Positions 1-6,286 of a DNA stretch of 6,734 bases are shown in pieces. The position numbers and the translations under genes are program-made. Position 1 is the stretch's first letter, and each line of letters opens with the position of its first letter. This DNA comes from Anaerolineales bacterium. GTDB taxonomy: Bacteria > Chloroflexota > Anaerolineae > Anaerolineales > UBA4823. The notes under the pieces were generated by a model, which saw only the letters and a list, made by a program, of their open reading frames with translations, was not told the DNA's origin and searched no databases. The stretch is from positions 1 through 6,734 of the forward strand of contig JAQUAE010000099.1 of NCBI GenBank assembly GCA_028687395.1, given 5' to 3'.

Positions 1-1799
1 GCCTCGATGATGATCAGCGAAGCCGCGCGGCTGACAGCCTGGATGGCGTAGGAGGAGAACAACCACGGGATGGCGCCGCCGATGAGCATGCCCACGAAAA
101 CCTGGGGCATGGACACGCGGATGCCGTTGGCCAGCGCGGTGGTGTCCACCCGGCTGACATCCGTGATGAAGGATCCGAACAGGGACACCGCAGCGATTAC
201 CGCCGAGCCAATGGCGATGCCCTTGGTGATAGCCTTGGTGGTGTTGCCCACGCCGTCAAGGTCAGCCATGATCTGGCGAGCGTGCACAGTGTCGGGGTCG
301 TCCAGGTCGTGCCAGGCCATCTCGCCGATGCCATTGGCGTTATCTGCAATCGGGCCAAAGGAATCCATGGCAACGTTGTTGCCAGTCAGGGTGAGCATGC
401 CGATGCCGGTCATAGCTACACCATATAAGATGAATGTGAACTGCTCTACGGCATTGCTCGAAATACCGCTGAACACCAGGATGGAGGTGAAGATGGTGGC
501 GGCAATGACGATGATCGACCACACTGAAGACTCGAAGCCCACTGAAACGCCGGAGAGCACCAGCGTGGCCGGACCGGTTTCGGCCGAGCGCTTGATCTCC
601 TGGACCGGGCGGGCGTGAGTGCCGGTGAAGTAATCGGTCAGACGGTCGATGACGATGGCGAGCAACACGCCAGCAGCCGTGGCCAGGAAAGGTCGCCACC
701 ATCCACCCACCACGCCGCGCATGTACAGGAAGCCGAGCCCACCGAACAGGACCACCGAGATCGCCGCCGAGGTGAGGAAGCCTTTGAAGATGGCGCGCAT
801 GGCGTCACCGCTCTTGCCGGCGCCGCCCTTCACCCGGTAGGTGCCGATAATCGAGGCCAACACGCCGATCCCGCGTACGACCAGCGGGTAGATGATCCAC
901 TCGATCTGCCCGGTCAGGCTGGTCAGGGCGACGCCAAGGATCAGGCTCGAGACGATGGTCACCTCGTAGGATTCGAAGATGTCCGCCGCCATGCCTGCGC
1001 AATCGCCCACATTGTCTCCGACCAGATCAGCGATGACAGCCGGGTTGCGAGGGTCGTCCTCGGGGATGCCGGCTTCGACCTTGCCCACCAGGTCGGCGCC
1101 GACGTCAGCCGCCTTGGTGTAGATACCGCCACCTACGCGCATGAACAGAGCCAGTAAGGTGCCACCAAAGCCGAAGCCGAGCAGGGCGTCGGGGGCGGCG
1201 ATGCCGAAGATGATGAAGATAATCGTCCCTCCGAACAAGCCCAGTCCATCGGTGAGCATACCGGTGATCGTCCCGGTGCGGTAGGCGATGCGCAACGAGT
1301 CACCAAACGATCTCTTCGCCGCTTCGGCAACGCGTACGTTCCCCTGAACGGCCATGCGCATGCCAATCTGGCCGACAGTCAATGAGAAGCTGGCCCCCAT
1401 GACGAAGGCGATGGCTCTACCCAGGCCGATGATCAGGCGTACCTGTTGCTGTTCGGGCAGGCCGAGCGCTTCGCTGCAAGCCGGTGCGGTTTCCAGGCTG
1501 GCCCCTTTGAAGGCCATGCAATACCACTCCGAAGCTTCCTGGGTGGGGGGGACGATGTACACCGAAGCAAACAAGGCCAGCGTCAGCAGGGTGATCAGCG
1601 GCAAGATGGACTTGAGTTGCCGGCGCAGGTACGCGTCCGCTCCCTCACGGATGGCATTCCAGATCTCTAACATCTTGGGCGTACCTGTAGCCTCTTTTAG
1701 AATCTGGTTGCGGAGGAAGACCGCATAGAACAAACCCAAAATTGCGATTCCTAAGACACTCCAGATAGCGATCTGTTCATATAGGTTCAATCCAAACAT
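1..1799 (-). CDS. hppA: Membrane-bound proton-translocating pyrophosphatase, K+-independent type (3' end missing)
   Basis: This integral membrane pump hydrolyses cytoplasmic pyrophosphate to two phosphates and exports protons. The reading frame is open for 599 codons and runs off the left edge. Relatives have about 670-800 residues, so roughly 100-200 are missing. Helices are visible from residue 8 onward (about 8-28, 62-83, 118-138 and more). The family signature GGGIYTKAADVGADLVGKVE ends at residue 242, with the Mg-PPi ligands in DVGADLVGK (232-240). It is followed by DLVGDNVGD (258-266) and CAGMAADIFE. A second acidic cluster, DLDDPD, lies near 498-503. GNTTKAIT (518-525) has Lys522 and Thr525 where K+-dependent enzymes have Ala and Gly/Ala, so K+ independence is predicted from known family rules. 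The ATG start is supported by a GGGAGG ribosome site 10 nt upstream and by a hydrophobic N-terminus. The gene is divergent from the ABC operon. H+ rather than Na+ pumping is inferred from subtype. Confidence 0.96.
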   Translation of the reverse strand, partial: MFGLNLYEQIAIWSVLGIAILGLFYAVFLRNQILKEATGTPKMLEIWNAIREGADAYLRRQLKSILPLITLLTLALFASVYIVPPTQEASEWYCMAFKGASLETAPACSEALGLPEQQQVRLIIGLGRAIAFVMGASFSLTVGQIGMRMAVQGNVRVAEAAKRSFGDSLRIAYRTGTITGMLTDGLGLFGGTIIFIIFGIAAPDALLGFGFGGTLLALFMRVGGGIYTKAADVGADLVGKVEAGIPEDDPRNPAVIADLVGDNVGDCAGMAADIFESYEVTIVSSLILGVALTSLTGQIEWIIYPLVVRGIGVLASIIGTYRVKGGAGKSGDAMRAIFKGFLTSAAISVVLFGGLGFLYMRGVVGGWWRPFLATAAGVLLAIVIDRLTDYFTGTHARPVQEIKRSAETGPATLVLSGVSVGFESSVWSIIVIAATIFTSILVFSGISSNAVEQFTFILYGVAMTGIGMLTLTGNNVAMDSFGPIADNANGIGEMAWHDLDDPDTVHARQIMADLDGVGNTTKAITKGIAIGSAVIAAVSLFGSFITDVSRVDTTALANGIRVSMPQVFVGMLIGGAIPWLFSSYAIQAVSRAASLIIIE

Positions 1800-1809
1800 G
1801 GAACAATAT

Positions 1810-1815
1810 CCTCCC
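1810..1815 (-). promoter_or_regulatory. Ribosome binding site of hppA
   Basis: On the minus strand GGGAGG lies 10 nt upstream of the ATG at 1799-1797. It fixes the start of hppA, because no other in-frame start with a comparable site is seen close by. Confidence 0.75.
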
Positions 1816-1866
1816 GTTGCGAGTTATTCCCTTGAGATAGTCGGTTTGGTTGAGCGAGGGGTGTGA

Positions 1867-1934
1867 CTATGGCGTTCCCCTGGCGGGTGGGGCATGAATG
1901 TTTTTCGGGGGTGTGGCCTGGGGTCGGAACATAG
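1867..1934 (-). promoter_or_regulatory. Possible long-range stem in the hppA leader RNA
   Basis: On the minus strand, CTATGTTCC at the predicted start of the transcript (1934-1926) can pair with GGAACGCCATAG (1878-1867). This gives five plus four base pairs with a 3-nt CGC bulge. Inside this stem, CCCC and GGGG blocks around CACCCGCCAG could form a smaller hairpin. No known riboswitch consensus is recognised. The structure may be chance in a C-rich leader of about 136 nt. Confidence 0.22.
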
Positions 1935-1941
1935 CAGAGTG

Positions 1942-1970
1942 ATTTTAAGGGTGGGCACCGTTTGTGTCAA
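1942..1970 (-). promoter_or_regulatory. Sigma70-type promoter for hppA
   Basis: Read on the minus strand, a perfect -35 box TTGACA (1970-1965) is followed after exactly 17 bp by TAAAAT (1947-1942), five of six matches to the -10 consensus. The predicted start near 1935 gives a leader of about 136 nt before the hppA ATG. It is the best promoter match in the window for this strand and is correctly placed for hppA. Predicted from sequence only. Confidence 0.7.
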
Positions 1971-2081
1971 GAAGTGAATGCGACCAGCCGTCTCGAATCA
2001 CACAGGTCGTTGACACTCCCACTTTTACGCCCAACTGTGTAACTTCGATTATTAATATTGTATTAAACCTGACACAGCTAC

Positions 2082-2111
2082 TTGACTCTCCCCCTTTTTT
2101 TGTTGTATAGT
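2082..2111 (+). promoter_or_regulatory. Sigma70-type promoter for the ABC transporter operon
   Basis: A -35 box TTGACT (2082-2087) is followed after 18 bp by TATAGT (2106-2111). Each box matches the consensus at five of six positions. The A+T-rich block at about 2047-2067 lies upstream and could act as an UP element. The predicted start near 2118 gives a leader of about 165 nt before the ABC ATPase ATG, long enough to carry the hairpin at 2180-2216. Confidence 0.68.
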
Positions 2112-2179
2112 CTTATGCGGTTGTCGAATTAAACTCAACTCACGAATATCCACGGCTGATTGCAGGCCGGAGATAGTTG

Positions 2180-2216
2180 GCACTGCTGCCCGGGTGGGGT
2201 TGCTGTGCTTTTTGTT
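2180..2216 (+). terminator. Terminator-like hairpin in the ABC operon leader (possible attenuator)
   Basis: GCACTGCTGCCC (2180-2191) can fold back on GGGTTGCTGTGC (2197-2208) around the loop GGGTG. The stem has 9 Watson-Crick pairs, one G-U pair and two U-U mismatches. It is followed at once by CTTTTTGTT, a T tract starting at 2209. It lies downstream of the predicted promoter and upstream of the ATG at 2283, with no gene ending before it on this strand. It therefore looks like a leader attenuator, or the 3' end of a small RNA of about 95 nt. I did not find an obvious competing antiterminator. The two mismatches make the stem only moderately stable. Confidence 0.4.
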
Positions 2217-2270
2217 GCATGGCTTCAAATATGCCCAGCCTGGATACGGTGTAATCATCTCGGAAGGTGC

Positions 2271-2275
2271 AGGAG
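2271..2275 (+). promoter_or_regulatory. Ribosome binding site deciding the ABC ATPase start
   Basis: AGGAG sits 7 nt before the ATG at 2283. This site favours the ATG over the upstream in-frame TTG at 2160, which has no such site and would add 41 residues that do not resemble any ABC ATPase. Confidence 0.8.
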
Positions 2276-2282
2276 AAGAATT

Positions 2283-3269
2283 ATGATTCAAGTCGAAGGG
2301 TTGACGAAGGACTATGGCGCGCGACGTGCCATCGAAGATCTCAGCTTTCAAGTCGGCCGGGGTGAGATCGTAGGTTTCTTAGGCCCCAACGGCGCAGGAA
2401 AAACGACCACGATGCGCATCCTGTGCGGTTACATGCCGCCCACCGCTGGTAAAGCCTCGATTGCCGGGTTCGACGTGATCGAACAGTCCCTCGAGGTGCG
2501 GAAGCGGGTGGGTTATGTGCCTGAGACGGTGCCGCTCTATCCGGATATGACTGTGTGGGAATACCTCAAGTTCATGGCTGACCTGCGGCACCTGCCCGAC
2601 GCCGAAGACAAAGTGGACGACGTGCTGGAGCTTGTGCACATGGAGGCGCGCGCCGAGGGGTACATTTCCAACCTGTCTAAGGGAATGCGCCAACGGGTGG
2701 GCCTGGCGCAAGCCTTGCTGCACCAGCCCGAAGTCTTGATCCTGGACGAGCCGACCATTGGCCTCGATCCGGCCCAGGTGTTCGAGGTGCGCAACCTGAT
2801 CCGCGAGATCGGCCGTGAGCGCACGGTGATGCTCTCCACGCACATCCTACCTGAGGCGCAGCAAGTTTGTAACCGCGTTCTGATCATCAATAAGGGGCGC
2901 ATCGTGGCTGAGGACTCGCCTGAACAACTGCAAGCGCGGCTCTCTGGAGGTATGCGCATTGCCTTGCGTGTGGCGGGCGAGGCGAGCGGGCTGGCGGAGC
3001 TCATCACGCCGATCAAGGGCGTCAACCACATCCTGGAGGTGCGCCAGGATGGCCTGGACCTGCTCTCTGACCCTGGGGTGGATGTGCGTCCGGAGATTGC
3101 CCGGGCAGTGGTGAACGCCAGGTATGAGCTGGTTGAGCTGAAATCGATCGGCTTGAGCCTGGAAGAAATCTTCCTGCAATTGACCCGCGAGGAAAGCAGC
3201 ATTGAAACCGGTCTGGTGACCGAATCAGCACTGGCGGATAATGGACACGAGGGAGAGACGAATGCGTAA
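2283..3269 (+). CDS. ABC transporter ATP-binding protein, GldA/DrrA-like
   Basis: This 328-residue cytoplasmic ATPase powers the permease encoded next. All nucleotide-binding motifs are intact: Walker A GPNGAGKTT (34-42), a Q-loop region reading GYVPETVPLYPDMTV (77-91), signature LSKGMRQRV (131-139), Walker B VLILDEP (151-157), D-loop GLD (160-162) and the switch histidine in STHIL (His187). The Q-loop has Glu81 in a YVPE context, common in this exporter family in place of Gln. Residues from about 225 form the C-terminal extension typical of single-domain ATPases paired with ABC-2 permeases, ending in SLEEIFLQLT (292-301) and an acidic tail. The last eight bases overlap the permease gene, indicating translational coupling. 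The GldA-like call rests on the downstream GldF- and GldG-like genes. The substrate cannot be read from the sequence. Confidence 0.93.
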   Translation: MIQVEGLTKDYGARRAIEDLSFQVGRGEIVGFLGPNGAGKTTTMRILCGYMPPTAGKASIAGFDVIEQSLEVRKRVGYVPETVPLYPDMTVWEYLKFMADLRHLPDAEDKVDDVLELVHMEARAEGYISNLSKGMRQRVGLAQALLHQPEVLILDEPTIGLDPAQVFEVRNLIREIGRERTVMLSTHILPEAQQVCNRVLIINKGRIVAEDSPEQLQARLSGGMRIALRVAGEASGLAELITPIKGVNHILEVRQDGLDLLSDPGVDVRPEIARAVVNARYELVELKSIGLSLEEIFLQLTREESSIETGLVTESALADNGHEGETNA

Positions 3270-3993
3270 CATCTGGACGATAGCCAAGCGTGAATATAAG
3301 ACCTTCTTTGCCAGCCCGGCGGCTTACGTGGTGGCTGGCATCCTGTACCTGATCCTGGGGGTGATCTTCTACATCAACGTTGCCGCGGCAATGACGCAGC
3401 AATACGTCCCCGATGTGCAGGTGGTCATCAGCCCGCTGGTGACGCTGTTGATCTTTGCCACACCCGCCATCACCATGCGCCTGTTAGCCGAGGAGCAGCG
3501 GCTGGGCACCATGGAACTACTGCTTACTGCGCCGGTGCGCGATTGGGAGCTGGTGGTTGGCAAGTGGCTGGGCGGGTTCTTGTTCTTGCTCACCGTCATT
3601 GCCGTCACCTTGCTCTATCCGGTAGTGCTCAACCAGCTCATCGATCCGGGTATCGACCAGGGCTTGATGGTCAGTGGGTACCTGGGCTTGATCTTGCTCA
3701 CTGGCTCGCTGGTAGCCATCGGTGTAGCTATCTCCTCGTTGTTCAGCAATCAGATCGCGGTCTTCTTCGCCACCATGGGCGCCTTCCTCTTACTGTGGAT
3801 CATCGGCATGCCCACCCAGCTCATGGGAGGGACGAGCGGGGAGGTGCTTCGCTACCTCGATCTCAGCGAGCACTTCTATAGCACGTTTTATATCGGAATG
3901 ATCGACTTGCGCGATTTGGTTTATTACCTCAGCCTGACTGCGCTGGCGCTCTTCTTTGGCACGGTCTCGGTTGAAATGCGGAGGTGGCGATAA
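3262..3993 (+). CDS. ABC-2 type permease, GldF-like
   Basis: This 243-residue inner-membrane protein is predicted to form the transmembrane pore, probably as a dimer, with the ATPase from the gene before it. About six helices are seen, near residues 21-41, 54-75, 103-125, 139-160, 165-186 and 218-238. The segment after helix 2, EEQRLGTMELLLTAPV (77-92), is the cytoplasmic coupling motif characteristic of GldF/NosY-type ABC-2 permeases (EERxxGTLELLLxxPV). The N-terminus with IAKREYKTFFASP is also typical. I chose the ATG at 3262 because AGGGAGAG (3250-3257) precedes it. The ATG at 3241 would add seven charged residues without a good ribosome site. It overlaps the ATPase gene by 8 bp, and its TAA stop shares a base with the next ATG. 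Confidence 0.92.
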   Translation: MRNIWTIAKREYKTFFASPAAYVVAGILYLILGVIFYINVAAAMTQQYVPDVQVVISPLVTLLIFATPAITMRLLAEEQRLGTMELLLTAPVRDWELVVGKWLGGFLFLLTVIAVTLLYPVVLNQLIDPGIDQGLMVSGYLGLILLTGSLVAIGVAISSLFSNQIAVFFATMGAFLLLWIIGMPTQLMGGTSGEVLRYLDLSEHFYSTFYIGMIDLRDLVYYLSLTALALFFGTVSVEMRRWR

Positions 3994-5543
3994 TGAGCGG
4001 TCATTGGAAGCGTTTTGCGCCGTTTGGCTTGTACCTTGCCCTGTTGGCGCTGTTAGCTGCCGGGGTGTTGTATACCCTTGAGCGTTCGTGGAACTTGTGG
4101 TTGCAGATTGCACTCGGCTTAGTGGTAGTGGGATTAGCAGCTTTCGCCGCACTCGATCCGGAGCGCGTGCGGAGGATGTTCACCGGCAGGCAGGCGAAAT
4201 ATGGCAGCAACCTGCTGGTGCTCAGCCTGGCTTTCGCCGGCATCCTGGTGGTGGTGAATGCCTTTGTGTTCGAGAATTCCAAGCGTTGGGACCTGACCGA
4301 GGATAAGCAAAACACCCTGGCTGCCGAGACCCTGGAAACACTCTCCCGCCTACCGCAGCCGGTGGAGGTGACCGCGTTTTACACCACGCGCATGAATTCA
4401 GAAGGCGCCAAGACCCTGCTCGACCAGTATAAATTCAACAGCCGCGGCAAGCTGGATTATCGCTTCATTGACCCAGAGGCAGACCCCATAACCGCCCAGG
4501 AGATGAACATCACCAGGGATGGCACCATGGTCTTCCGGATGGGCGCAAACGTCGAGCAGGTATTCTACGCCAGTGAAAAGGACATGACCTCAGCTCTCGT
4601 GCGGGTGATCAGCGGTGAGAGCGTCTCCGTGTACTTCCTCTCCGGGCATGGCGAGCGGGATGTCAATGGCTCGGGCGATACAGCGATGAGCATGCTGAAG
4701 AGCGCGCTGGAATCCAAGAATTACTCTGTGAAGACGCTCAATCTGCTCGCCGAAGGCAAGGTTCCCGAGGAGGCGCGCTTGATCGTGATTGCCGGCCCGC
4801 AGCAACCGGTCTCGAGCGATGAGGTGGCGCTGTTGAAAGCCTACCTCGAGCAAGGCGGAGGGTTATTCGTATTGGAAGAACCCATCCCCGTGACCCGCTT
4901 CGGCGAGGCGGCGGATCCACTGGCGGACTATTTGGCTCAGGAGTGGGGAGTGACACTCGGCAAGGACATCGTCGTCGACTTGAACTCGCAACAGCCCCTG
5001 ATCGCCGTGGCAAATGAATACGCCAGCCACGAGATCACCCAAAAGCTGCAAGGCATGATCACTTACTATCCCGGCGCACGCAGCGTGCGCCTGACTGCGG
5101 AAGACACCAGCGTCACCGGCCTCGAGCTGGTGCGCACTGCCAACCGCTCCTGGGGGGAGACGGATTTCACCAGTGTGCAGGGCGAGAATGCGCAGGCCTC
5201 GGCTGACCCGACGGCAGACCTGATCGGGCCCGTGCCTGTAGCCGTCGTGGCCGAGAAGCTGGTGCCCAAGCAGCGCCTGGTCGTCTTTGGGGACGCCGAT
5301 TTCGCCACCGACGCGCATTTTGCCAGTTATGGCAACGGCGACCTGTTCATCAACGCCCTGGACTGGGCCTCACAGCGTGAGGAGATCCTCAACCTGACCC
5401 CCAAAGAGCCGGTTCAACGCTTGCTGATTCCGCCGCAGCGCTACACCATGGGCGCCATCCTCCTCGGTTCGGTCTTTCTGCTTCCTGGCAGTGTCCTGGT
5501 GGCGGGGGTGGTAGCCTTCATTCAAAAGCGTCGCAGAGGGTAG
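3993..5543 (+). CDS. GldG-like ABC transporter auxiliary protein (ABC_transp_aux family)
   Basis: This 516-residue protein is anchored in the membrane at both ends, with a large domain predicted outside the cytoplasm. Three N-terminal helices lie near residues 9-27, 35-54 and 72-93, and one C-terminal helix near 484-507 is followed by KRRRG. Just after helix 3, RWDLTEDKQNTL (98-109) matches the usual RxDLTxxKxxTLS start of the GldG soluble region. Further family marks are FLSGHGER (215-222), a GGGLFVLEEP segment around 290 and GDADFA (433-438). Such domains are related to IFT52-like GldG folds and are thought to act with the transporter, though the task is not established. I took the ATG at 3993, which overlaps the permease stop as TAATG and follows GAGGTGG at 3981-3987. 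A GTG at 3984 lies inside that ribosome site. Unlike Bacteroidota GldG, it has extra N-terminal helices. Confidence 0.9.
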   Translation: MSGHWKRFAPFGLYLALLALLAAGVLYTLERSWNLWLQIALGLVVVGLAAFAALDPERVRRMFTGRQAKYGSNLLVLSLAFAGILVVVNAFVFENSKRWDLTEDKQNTLAAETLETLSRLPQPVEVTAFYTTRMNSEGAKTLLDQYKFNSRGKLDYRFIDPEADPITAQEMNITRDGTMVFRMGANVEQVFYASEKDMTSALVRVISGESVSVYFLSGHGERDVNGSGDTAMSMLKSALESKNYSVKTLNLLAEGKVPEEARLIVIAGPQQPVSSDEVALLKAYLEQGGGLFVLEEPIPVTRFGEAADPLADYLAQEWGVTLGKDIVVDLNSQQPLIAVANEYASHEITQKLQGMITYYPGARSVRLTAEDTSVTGLELVRTANRSWGETDFTSVQGENAQASADPTADLIGPVPVAVVAEKLVPKQRLVVFGDADFATDAHFASYGNGDLFINALDWASQREEILNLTPKEPVQRLLIPPQRYTMGAILLGSVFLLPGSVLVAGVVAFIQKRRRG

Positions 5544-5547
5544 CAAC

Positions 5548-6144
5548 ATGGTACGGCGTTCCACCTGGATTGTCCTTGGTGTATTCATTGCCCTGCTGGC
5601 TGTATTTTGGGTTGTGCAGCGCTCTGGAAACGGGGTCGAAGAAGACGCAGAGGTCACCCCTCAAGCAACAGCCGCCAGCCTGCTCGACCTGGATGAGAAC
5701 CAGATTGCGCAAGTGCAGCTTTCGGGCGCAGAAGGCCAGGTCATCTACGAATATTCTCAGGATGGCAATTGGACCCTGCGCGAGCCTGCCCGGGAGCTGG
5801 TCGACCCGGCCAGCGCGGGACTTGCGATTCGCCAGTTCTTCACCGTGCGTGTGCTCAACACGCTGGCTACCCCGCCAGCGTTGAGCGCCATGGGGCTGGA
5901 TACCGCGGCTTACACGGCGACGCTGAGCCTGAAAGATGGCAGCACGGAGCAGGTGTTTGTCGGCGATGTCGCTCCCACGGGCGGCAGCTATTACGTACGC
6001 AAACAGGATGGCAGCGTCCTGGTGGTGAGCAAGTACTCGCTGGACACCTTCCTGGATTTGTTACGCAATCCACAGTACGTTCGGCCCACCTCGACGCTCC
6101 CGGCAGAGACCAGCCCCCTTGCGACGGGCTCGCCGGCCCCATAA
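5548..6144 (+). CDS. Short DUF4340 protein, membrane-anchored
   Basis: The 198-residue product has Arg3-Arg4 followed by one hydrophobic helix (7-24), so it is probably anchored with the rest outside the cytoplasm. There is no lipobox cysteine. The outer part resembles the DUF4340 repeat: DENQIAQVQLSG (49-60), GNWTL (73-77), a helix with MGLDTAAYTATL (115-126), then VFVGDVAPTGGSYYVRKQDG (137-156), the hairpin usual in these proteins. The tail from about 181 is rich in Pro, Thr and Ser, like a linker with nothing after it. Many DUF4340 proteins are 300-500 residues with repeated units, so this is a short, single-unit form, but I see no frameshift. AGAGGG lies 7 nt before the ATG and only 4 nt separate it from the GldG-like gene. 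DUF4340 genes commonly follow gldG-like genes, which supports a shared complex. Molecular role unknown. Confidence 0.85.
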   Translation: MVRRSTWIVLGVFIALLAVFWVVQRSGNGVEEDAEVTPQATAASLLDLDENQIAQVQLSGAEGQVIYEYSQDGNWTLREPARELVDPASAGLAIRQFFTVRVLNTLATPPALSAMGLDTAAYTATLSLKDGSTEQVFVGDVAPTGGSYYVRKQDGSVLVVSKYSLDTFLDLLRNPQYVRPTSTLPAETSPLATGSPAP

Positions 6145-6149
6145 GGGGC
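6136..6149 (+). terminator. Small hairpin at the end of the ABC operon, weak terminator candidate
   Basis: GCCCC and GGGGC flank the loop ATAA, which contains the TAA stop codon of the DUF4340 gene. It is a perfect 5-bp GC stem, but no T tract follows, only GGGGAATGCG. It may slow RNA decay or contribute to termination. It does not meet the usual form of an intrinsic terminator, and no better one is found before the rpoD promoter. Confidence 0.25.
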
Positions 6150-6183
6150 GGGGAATGCGTCGCCAAACAGCCGCCAGATGTGA

Positions 6184-6215
6184 AATCAAATTGGGTATTG
6201 ATTTTCGTATCAATA
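6184..6215. repeat. Overlapping inverted repeats, operator-like, upstream of rpoD
   Basis: AAATCAA (6184-6190) and TTGATTT (6198-6204) form a perfect 7-bp inverted repeat with a 7-nt spacer. TATTGAT (6196-6202) and ATCAATA (6209-6215) form a second one with a 6-nt spacer. Together they give three half-sites ATCAA, TTGAT, ATCAA in alternating orientation, with centres 11-12 bp apart, close to one helical turn. They overlap the -35 box and spacer of the predicted rpoD promoter. A DNA-binding repressor or autoregulator is an inference. A+T-rich chance repeats are possible. Confidence 0.4.
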
Positions 6216-6226
6216 TTGTGTATTCT
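6198..6226 (+). promoter_or_regulatory. Predicted promoter of rpoD
   Basis: TTGATT (6198-6203) and TATTCT (6221-6226) are separated by exactly 17 bp and each match the sigma70 consensus at four of six positions. The start would be near 6233, giving a leader of about 74 nt. The region is A+T-richer than the flanking genes. The boxes are only moderate, so read-through from the ABC operon may also supply rpoD transcript. Confidence 0.45.
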
Positions 6227-6286
6227 GGAACAGAGAAGCAAACCCGTTCATCACCCCTGTAGTATTTAGAGGTAGGTGAATTGACG

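Larger units (their letters stand above)
1800..2282. other. Divergent intergenic region, no gene
   Basis: This 483-bp stretch separates hppA from the ABC operon, which point away from each other. I find no convincing coding sequence in it. The in-frame extension of the ABC ORF upstream of 2283 has no ribosome site and no similarity to ABC N-termini. The middle (about 2041-2110) is clearly richer in A+T than its surroundings, as expected for promoter DNA. It holds one predicted promoter for each direction and a terminator-like hairpin near the right side, each listed separately. Confidence 0.8.

Noticed and set aside
70..1728. Several long plus-strand open frames opposite hppA (for example 70-618, 615-1157 and 1354-1728)
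   Set aside because: They lie antisense to a well-supported pyrophosphatase frame, have low-complexity Met/Thr/Pro or His/Asp/Gln-rich translations typical of shadow frames in GC-rich DNA, and match no family I know.
2010..2038. TTGACA at 2010-2015 as a second plus-strand promoter, mirrored with the hppA -35 as GTGTCAA/TTGACAC
   Set aside because: At 17-bp spacing the -10 is AACTGT, which matches only two of six positions. The 7-bp mirror symmetry with a 39-nt gap is explained by two -35-like boxes.
2219..2254. An 11-codon ORF (MASNMPSLDTV) in the ABC operon leader as an attenuator leader peptide
   Set aside because: It starts after the hairpin and T tract and has no ribosome site, so it cannot control the hairpin in the classical way.
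2160..2282. TTG start at 2160 that would extend the ABC ATPase by 41 residues
   Set aside because: There is no ribosome site, the extension overlaps the leader hairpin and has no ABC-like features, while ATG 2283 has AGGAG at 7 nt and begins the normal N-terminal beta strand.
3241..3261. Upstream ATG at 3241 for the permease
   Set aside because: It would add seven charged residues and lacks a ribosome site. ATG 3262 follows AGGGAGAG and gives the usual permease N-terminus.
5769..6269. Plus-strand frame of 166 codons overlapping the DUF4340 gene
   Set aside because: It is a shifted frame of a coding sequence with a ribosome site and recognised domain, and its own translation has no hydrophobic or domain pattern.
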